9,661 nucleotides of DNA from an uncultured Oscillospiraceae bacterium (GTDB taxonomy: Bacteria > Bacillota > Clostridia > Oscillospirales > Acutalibacteraceae), in assembly GCA_900549155.1 (NCBI GenBank), contig URNF01000079.1:1-9661 (forward strand), read 5' to 3'. The first letter of the stretch is position 1. Each line of letters begins with the position of its first letter. A model generated the notes under the pieces. That model was not told where the DNA came from. It made no database searches and saw nothing but the letters and a program-made list of their open reading frames with translations. Both the position numbers and the translations under genes were made by a program. Below are positions 5,796-9,661 of this stretch, one piece after another.

Positions 5796-7148
5796 ATGGG
5801 AAGATTGTTCGGAACTGACGGCGCGCGCGGCGTTGCCAACACGGAACTCACCAGCGAGCTGGCGATGCAGATCGGCAGAGCTGCCGCCGAGGTGCTCATC
5901 ACCGCGGACGGCAAGCGTCCGAAGGTGCTCATCGGCAAGGACACCCGCGCCTCCGGCGACATGCTGGAAGCGGCGCTTTCGGCGGGACTGTGCTCGGTGG
6001 GCGCGGATGTGTATCTGCTCGGTGTCGTGCCGACACCCGCCGTGGCGTTTTTGGCAAAGGCATATGCCGCCGATGCGGCGGTGATGATCTCCGCCTCGCA
6101 CAATCCCTGTGAATATAACGGCATCAAAATCTTCAACGGCGAGGGCTATAAGCTGTCCGACGCGCTGGAGGAGCAGATCGAGGCGATCGTCCTCGATCAC
6201 GCCGTACAGCTGCCGACCCCGGTCGGCGGCGCGGTCGGAAGAGTCAAGGTCTGCGAAAAGGCAGTGGATGACTATATCCGCCATCTGCTGTCCACCGTGT
6301 CGGTGGATCTGAACGGACTGCACATTGCCGTCGATTGCGCCAACGGCTCGGCATCGGCAACGGCGAAGAAGCTGTTTTCGGCGTTGGGTGTGCGCTGTGA
6401 GATGCTATCCTGCACGCCCGACGGCGTGAACATCAACGATAACTGCGGCTCGACGCACATGGAGCAGCTCATCGCCTATGTGAAAAAGCACAAGCTGGAC
6501 GGCGGCGTTGCCTTTGACGGCGACGCGGACCGCTGCCTTGCCGTGGACGAAAACGGCAACATCCTCGACGGCGATCAGATGATCGCGGCGGTGGCATATG
6601 ACCTAAAAGAGCGCGGCGAGCTGCGCGGCAACACGGCGGTCGTGACCGTGATGTCCAATCTCGGCTTCTTCCGCTATTGCGAGAGTGTCGGCATCGACGT
6701 CGCGTCCACCAAGGTGGGCGACCGCTATGTGCTGGAGGAAATGCTTAAAAATGACTTTGTCATCGGCGGCGAGCAGTCGGGGCACATCATCATGCGGCAA
6801 TATGCCACGACCGGTGACGGTCAGCTGTCCGCACTGCATCTGCTTTCCATGGCGCGGCGGCTCGGCTGGAAGCTGTCCCGTGTCGGTGCGCTGATGCAGC
6901 GCTATCCGCAGGTGCTTGCCAATGTGCGGGCGGATGCGGACGCAAAGGCGAAATATGCCGCCGATGCCGGCATCGCCAAGCTCATTGAGGACACCAACAA
7001 AGCTCTTGACCGCGACGGCAGAGTGCTGGTGCGCCCGTCGGGAACGGAGCCGCTCATCCGCGTGATGGTGGAGGGCAAGGATTTCGACGTTATCAATAAA
7101 GCGGCAGTGGATATCTGCGACGCGATAAAACAGCTGATCGGCGGTTGA
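5796..7148 (+). CDS. glmM: Phosphoglucosamine mutase GlmM (450 aa)
   Basis: Interconverts glucosamine-6-phosphate and glucosamine-1-phosphate, the step before UDP-GlcNAc and so peptidoglycan synthesis. The alpha-D-phosphohexomutase domains are complete at the normal length (445-455 aa). Seen: N-terminal GRLFGTDGARG (2-12); the phosphoserine loop ISASHNP with catalytic S101; the metal-binding loop DGDADR (D241, D243, D245); the sugar-specificity loop GGEQSGH (324-330); and the phosphate-binding loop RPSGTEPLIR (413-422). The hexosamine-type GEQSGH rather than a glucose or mannose motif supports GlmM over PGM/PMM. Position 10 is Ala, where Val is usual in this motif. The start at 5796 matches the family N-terminus and the ribosome binding site spacing; 5790 would add only Met-Arg. 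The next gene starts 4 bp after the stop. Confidence 0.96.
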   Translation: MGRLFGTDGARGVANTELTSELAMQIGRAAAEVLITADGKRPKVLIGKDTRASGDMLEAALSAGLCSVGADVYLLGVVPTPAVAFLAKAYAADAAVMISASHNPCEYNGIKIFNGEGYKLSDALEEQIEAIVLDHAVQLPTPVGGAVGRVKVCEKAVDDYIRHLLSTVSVDLNGLHIAVDCANGSASATAKKLFSALGVRCEMLSCTPDGVNINDNCGSTHMEQLIAYVKKHKLDGGVAFDGDADRCLAVDENGNILDGDQMIAAVAYDLKERGELRGNTAVVTVMSNLGFFRYCESVGIDVASTKVGDRYVLEEMLKNDFVIGGEQSGHIIMRQYATTGDGQLSALHLLSMARRLGWKLSRVGALMQRYPQVLANVRADADAKAKYAADAGIAKLIEDTNKALDRDGRVLVRPSGTEPLIRVMVEGKDFDVINKAAVDICDAIKQLIGG

Positions 7149-7152
7149 ACAC

Positions 7153-8019
7153 ATGAGAGTTGCAGAAAACTGGAAAGACTATGAACTGATCGACGCGACC
7201 GACGGCGAGCGGCTGGAGCGCTTCGGCGACGTGCTGCTCATCCGTCCCGACCCGCAGATCATCTGGCACACGCCGCGAAAGGACCCGCGCTGGGAAAGCG
7301 CCAACGCGCGCTATTTGCGCTCCAAGACCGGTGGCGGGCATTGGGAAATGCGCCGCAAAACGCCGGAATGCTGGCAAATTGGCTACGGCGACCTGCGTTT
7401 CAACCTGAAGCCGATGGGCTTCAAGCACACAGGTATTTTCCCCGAGCAGGCAGTGAACTGGGATTTGATGGCGGGGATGATCCGCAAGGCGGATCGCCCC
7501 ATCCGCGTTTTGAACCTTTTCGGCTACACGGGCGCTGCCACGCTTGCCTGTGTGGCGGCGGGAGCGCATGTCACCCATGTGGATGCGGCAAAAGGCATGG
7601 TGAACTGGGGCAGAGAAAACGCCGTTTTGTCGGGACTTGCCGAAAAGCCGATGCGGTGGCTTGTGGACGATTGCGGCAAATTCGTGCAGCGGGAGCTGCG
7701 GCGCGGCAACACCTATGATGCCATCGTGATGGACCCGCCGTCCTACGGCAGAGGGCCGGGCGGCGAGGTGTGGAAGCTCGAGGACCAGATCTATGATCTG
7801 GTCGCGCAGTGTGTGCGCCTTTTGTCCGATCACCCGCTCTTTTTCCTCATCAATTCCTACACCACGGGGCTGTCCCCCGCGGTCATGCAATATATTTTGG
7901 CAACACTGATGCAGGGGCGCGGCGGCAGCACTGCCGCCGACGAGATCGGTCTGCCGGTGACGGCAAACGGACTGGTGGTGCCCTGCGGCGCCACGGCAAT
8001 GTGGCTCTCGGCAATGTAA
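7153..8019 (+). CDS. Class I SAM-dependent rRNA methyltransferase-like protein (288 aa)
   Basis: Transfers a methyl group from S-adenosylmethionine, most likely to a base in rRNA. An N-terminal segment (about 1-110) resembles the beta-rich part preceding the catalytic domain in the RlmI/RlmK-type (COG1092) family; a PUA domain is not evident, so the protein is shorter than E. coli RlmI. The Rossmann domain follows: motif I VLNLFGYTGAAT (119-130), the acidic SAM ribose contact THVDAAKGMV (141-150) with NWGRENA after it, an acidic VDDCGKF (171-177), and the catalytic DPPSYGRG (194-201). The DPPSYGRG motif with downstream WKLED is typical of this group, and no separate catalytic Cys motif is apparent. 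It starts 4 nt after glmM with only a weak GGCGG upstream, so coupling is likely. The exact nucleotide modified cannot be read from the sequence. Confidence 0.85.
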   Translation: MRVAENWKDYELIDATDGERLERFGDVLLIRPDPQIIWHTPRKDPRWESANARYLRSKTGGGHWEMRRKTPECWQIGYGDLRFNLKPMGFKHTGIFPEQAVNWDLMAGMIRKADRPIRVLNLFGYTGAATLACVAAGAHVTHVDAAKGMVNWGRENAVLSGLAEKPMRWLVDDCGKFVQRELRRGNTYDAIVMDPPSYGRGPGGEVWKLEDQIYDLVAQCVRLLSDHPLFFLINSYTTGLSPAVMQYILATLMQGRGGSTAADEIGLPVTANGLVVPCGATAMWLSAM

Positions 8020-8027
8020 TTTTTTTC

Positions 8028-8032
8028 GGAGG
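8028..8032 (+). promoter_or_regulatory. Shine-Dalgarno site of ecfA1, deciding its start
   Basis: GGAGG lies 4 nt before the ATG at 8037, in the 17-bp gap after the methyltransferase stop. It fixes the ecfA1 start there; in-frame ATGs further upstream (from 7809) lie inside the methyltransferase gene and would add a sequence unrelated to ABC ATPases. Confidence 0.75.
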
Positions 8033-8036
8033 CTGT

Positions 8037-8891
8037 ATGGAGATCATCAAGGCAAATGCGGTAAAGTTTGAATATGCATATCCCGATGAAGCGCCCAAGG
8101 TCGTGCTGCACGGCGTGGATCTCGGGATCGAAAAGGGCAGCTTTGTCGCGGTTTTGGGACACAACGGCTCCGGAAAATCCACGCTTGCCAAGCATTTTAA
8201 CGCGATTTTGCTGCCCACCGGCGGTACGGTGCTGGTGGACGGCATGGACACCGCCGACGAGGAACACGTCTATGACGTGCGCCGCACGGTCGGCATGGTG
8301 CTGCAAAACCCCGACAATCAGATGGTGTCTTCCATCGTGGAAGAGGATGTGGCGTTCGGACCGGAAAATCTCGGTGTCCCGCCCGAGGAGATCAGGGAGC
8401 GCGTCGCGGACGCGCTGCGTGCGGTGGATATGTATGCCTATCGCGACAGCGCACCGCATAAGCTGTCCGGCGGACAGAAGCAGCGCATCGCGATTGCGGG
8501 CGTTTTGGCGATGCAGCCGGAGGTGCTGGTGCTCGACGAGCCGACCGCGATGCTCGATCCCGTCGGACGGCGGGAGGTGCTCGAAACGGTGCATCGGCTC
8601 AACCGCGAGCGCGGCATGACCGTCATTCTTATCACACATTATATGGAAGAAGCGGTGCGCGCCGACCGCGTCGTTGTCATTGACGACGGCAGGGTGAAAA
8701 TGGACGGCACACCGCGGGAGATTTTCTCCGAGGTGGAGACGCTGCGCTCCCTGCAGCTGGATGTGCCGCAGCCGACGGCGCTTGCTTTTGCGCTGCGCAA
8801 GGCGGGCTATCCGCTGCCGAAGGACATCCTGACCGAGGAAGAATGTGCCGATGCCGTTGCGGCGTTGCTGCAAAAGGGGGTGTCGGCGTGA
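8037..8891 (+). CDS. ecfA1: Energy-coupling factor transporter ATPase EcfA1 (284 aa)
   Basis: One of two ATPases of an ECF (group II) uptake transporter. With EcfA2 and the membrane scaffold EcfT it powers interchangeable substrate-binding S components for vitamins or metal ions. Complete ABC nucleotide-binding domain: Walker A GHNGSGKST (41-49), Q-loop with LQNPDNQMV (89-97), signature LSGGQKQR (143-150), Walker B VLVLDEP with catalytic E168, D-loop LDPVGR (173-178), and switch H201 in ITHYMEEA. The PDNQ(M) after the Q-loop and the extra C-terminal region (about 230-284) fit the EcfA/CbiO group rather than importers with periplasmic binding proteins. Its stop overlaps the GTG start of ecfA2 by 4 nt. 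Assignment as A1 rather than A2 rests on its first position in the pair and the PDNQ motif. Confidence 0.93.
   Translation: MEIIKANAVKFEYAYPDEAPKVVLHGVDLGIEKGSFVAVLGHNGSGKSTLAKHFNAILLPTGGTVLVDGMDTADEEHVYDVRRTVGMVLQNPDNQMVSSIVEEDVAFGPENLGVPPEEIRERVADALRAVDMYAYRDSAPHKLSGGQKQRIAIAGVLAMQPEVLVLDEPTAMLDPVGRREVLETVHRLNRERGMTVILITHYMEEAVRADRVVVIDDGRVKMDGTPREIFSEVETLRSLQLDVPQPTALAFALRKAGYPLPKDILTEEECADAVAALLQKGVSA
8876..8880 (+). promoter_or_regulatory. G5 ribosome binding site for the GTG start of ecfA2
   Basis: AAAAGGGGG ends 7 nt before the GTG at 8888. It is inside the last codons of ecfA1. Together with the GTGA stop/start overlap it supports GTG as the real ecfA2 start, since no ATG lies near. 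Confidence 0.6.
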
Positions 8892-9661
8892 CGGTTCTGG
8901 AAACGAAAGACCTCTTTTATACCTACGGTGCGGGCATGCCGTTTGCGCACGCAGCGCTGAAGGGGGTGTCGGTTGCCTTTGAAGCGGGCAGCCTCACCGC
9001 CGTCATCGGGCACACCGGCTCGGGCAAATCGACGCTGGCGCAGCACCTAAACGGACTTTTGAAGCCCGAAAGCGGAGAAATTCTGCTTGACGGCAAAAAT
9101 ATATGGGACGACCCGAAGAAGATCCGCGATGTGCGGTTCAAGGTGGGGATGGTGTTCCAATATCCCGAATATCAGCTTTTTGAGGACACTGTGGAAAAGG
9201 ACATCGCCTTCGGCCCGCGCAACATGGGGCTTTCCGAAGAGGAGATCGCGGTGCGCGTGAAGGAAGCGGCTGCGGCGGTCGGACTGGCGGATGCCCTTTT
9301 GCAGAAATCCCCCTTTGACCTTTCGGGCGGCGAAAAGCGCCGCGCGGCGATCGCGGGGGTTTTGGCGATGCGGCCGCAGGTGCTGGTGCTCGATGAACCG
9401 ACGGCGGGGCTCGATCCCGTCGGACGGGAGCAGATGCTCACCCAGATCGAGCAATACCGCAAGACTCACGACGCGACCGTTCTGCTCATTTCCCACAGCA
9501 TGGAGGATGTGGCGCGGCTTGCCGACCGTGTGCTGGTTCTGAAGGACGGCGAGGTCGCGATGTATGACACCGCTCCTGCCGTGTTTGCCCGCGCCGACGA
9601 GTTGGAGGCGATGGGGCTGACGGTGCCGTCGGTCGCCCGCGTGTTTGCCGCTTTGCGGCGG
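8888..9661 (+). CDS. ecfA2: Energy-coupling factor transporter ATPase EcfA2 (3' end outside window)
   Basis: Second ATPase of the ECF transporter, pairing with EcfA1 beneath EcfT. Reading from GTG at 8888 (overlapping the ecfA1 stop as GTGA) gives 258 open codons to the window edge with no stop. Domain landmarks: N-terminal LETKDLFYTYG (4-14), Walker A GHTGSGKST (41-49), Q-loop VFQYPEYQLF (89-98, the YPEYQLF form typical of EcfA2), signature LSGGEKRR (145-152), Walker B VLVLDEP with E170, D-loop LDPVGR (175-180), and switch H203 in ISHSMEDVARLADRV. Family members are about 280-290 aa, so some 25-35 residues are missing at the right edge. The signature has Glu where EcfA1 has Gln (SGGE versus SGGQ). 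The next gene is expected to be ecfT. Confidence 0.93.
   Translation, partial: MTVLETKDLFYTYGAGMPFAHAALKGVSVAFEAGSLTAVIGHTGSGKSTLAQHLNGLLKPESGEILLDGKNIWDDPKKIRDVRFKVGMVFQYPEYQLFEDTVEKDIAFGPRNMGLSEEEIAVRVKEAAAAVGLADALLQKSPFDLSGGEKRRAAIAGVLAMRPQVLVLDEPTAGLDPVGREQMLTQIEQYRKTHDATVLLISHSMEDVARLADRVLVLKDGEVAMYDTAPAVFARADELEAMGLTVPSVARVFAALRR

Noticed and set aside
7857..8873. 338-codon minus-strand open reading frame opposite the methyltransferase end and ecfA1
   Set aside because: It is a shadow of conserved coding sequence, with no domain, no ribosome binding site and no independent support.

Overview
The window is GC-rich and densely coded. It reads as ordinary chromosome from a Clostridia-type Firmicute, possibly of the Oscillospirales/Ruminococcaceae kind. 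Three things point there: the adjacent EcfA1/EcfA2 ATPase pair typical of Firmicutes, the presence of RuvC (Bacilli generally use RecU instead), and strong G-rich Shine-Dalgarno sites. The order-level placement is inference. There are no mobile elements, CRISPR arrays or phage genes, and I see no RNA genes.

Left part (1-3443). Positions 1-50 hold a terminator for a plus-strand gene outside the window. A second, bidirectional hairpin (57-85) lies between that gene and the minus-strand genes. A minus-strand pair then runs leftward from about 3443: a GH2 beta-galactosidase (lacZ-like, 941 aa), then a TspO/MBR family membrane protein (159 aa). Only 50 bp separate the two genes, and this gap carries a perfect 11-bp inverted repeat whose 3' arm contains the tspO ribosome binding site.

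Middle (3444-3601). A 158-bp divergent intergenic region has a good extended -10 sigma-A promoter pointing right (for ruvC) and a weaker candidate pointing left (for lacZ).

Right part (3602-9661). A tight plus-strand run contains ruvC, ruvA, ruvB, glmM, a class I SAM-dependent rRNA methyltransferase-like gene, ecfA1, and ecfA2, which runs off the window end in frame. Junctions are 4-nt overlaps or short gaps (24 bp at most), so the genes look co-transcribed. RuvABC process Holliday junctions. GlmM makes glucosamine-1-phosphate for peptidoglycan. The methyltransferase probably modifies rRNA. EcfA1/EcfA2 are the ATPases of an ECF vitamin/metal uptake transporter, whose EcfT subunit would be expected just beyond the right edge. 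ecfA2 starts with GTG inside the stop of ecfA1, so an ATG-only search misses it.

I found no convincing new system. The items most worth a second look are the hairpin covering the tspO ribosome binding site, the divergent promoter pair, the active-site variation in the beta-galactosidase, and a locally near-identical stretch shared by ecfA1 and ecfA2.
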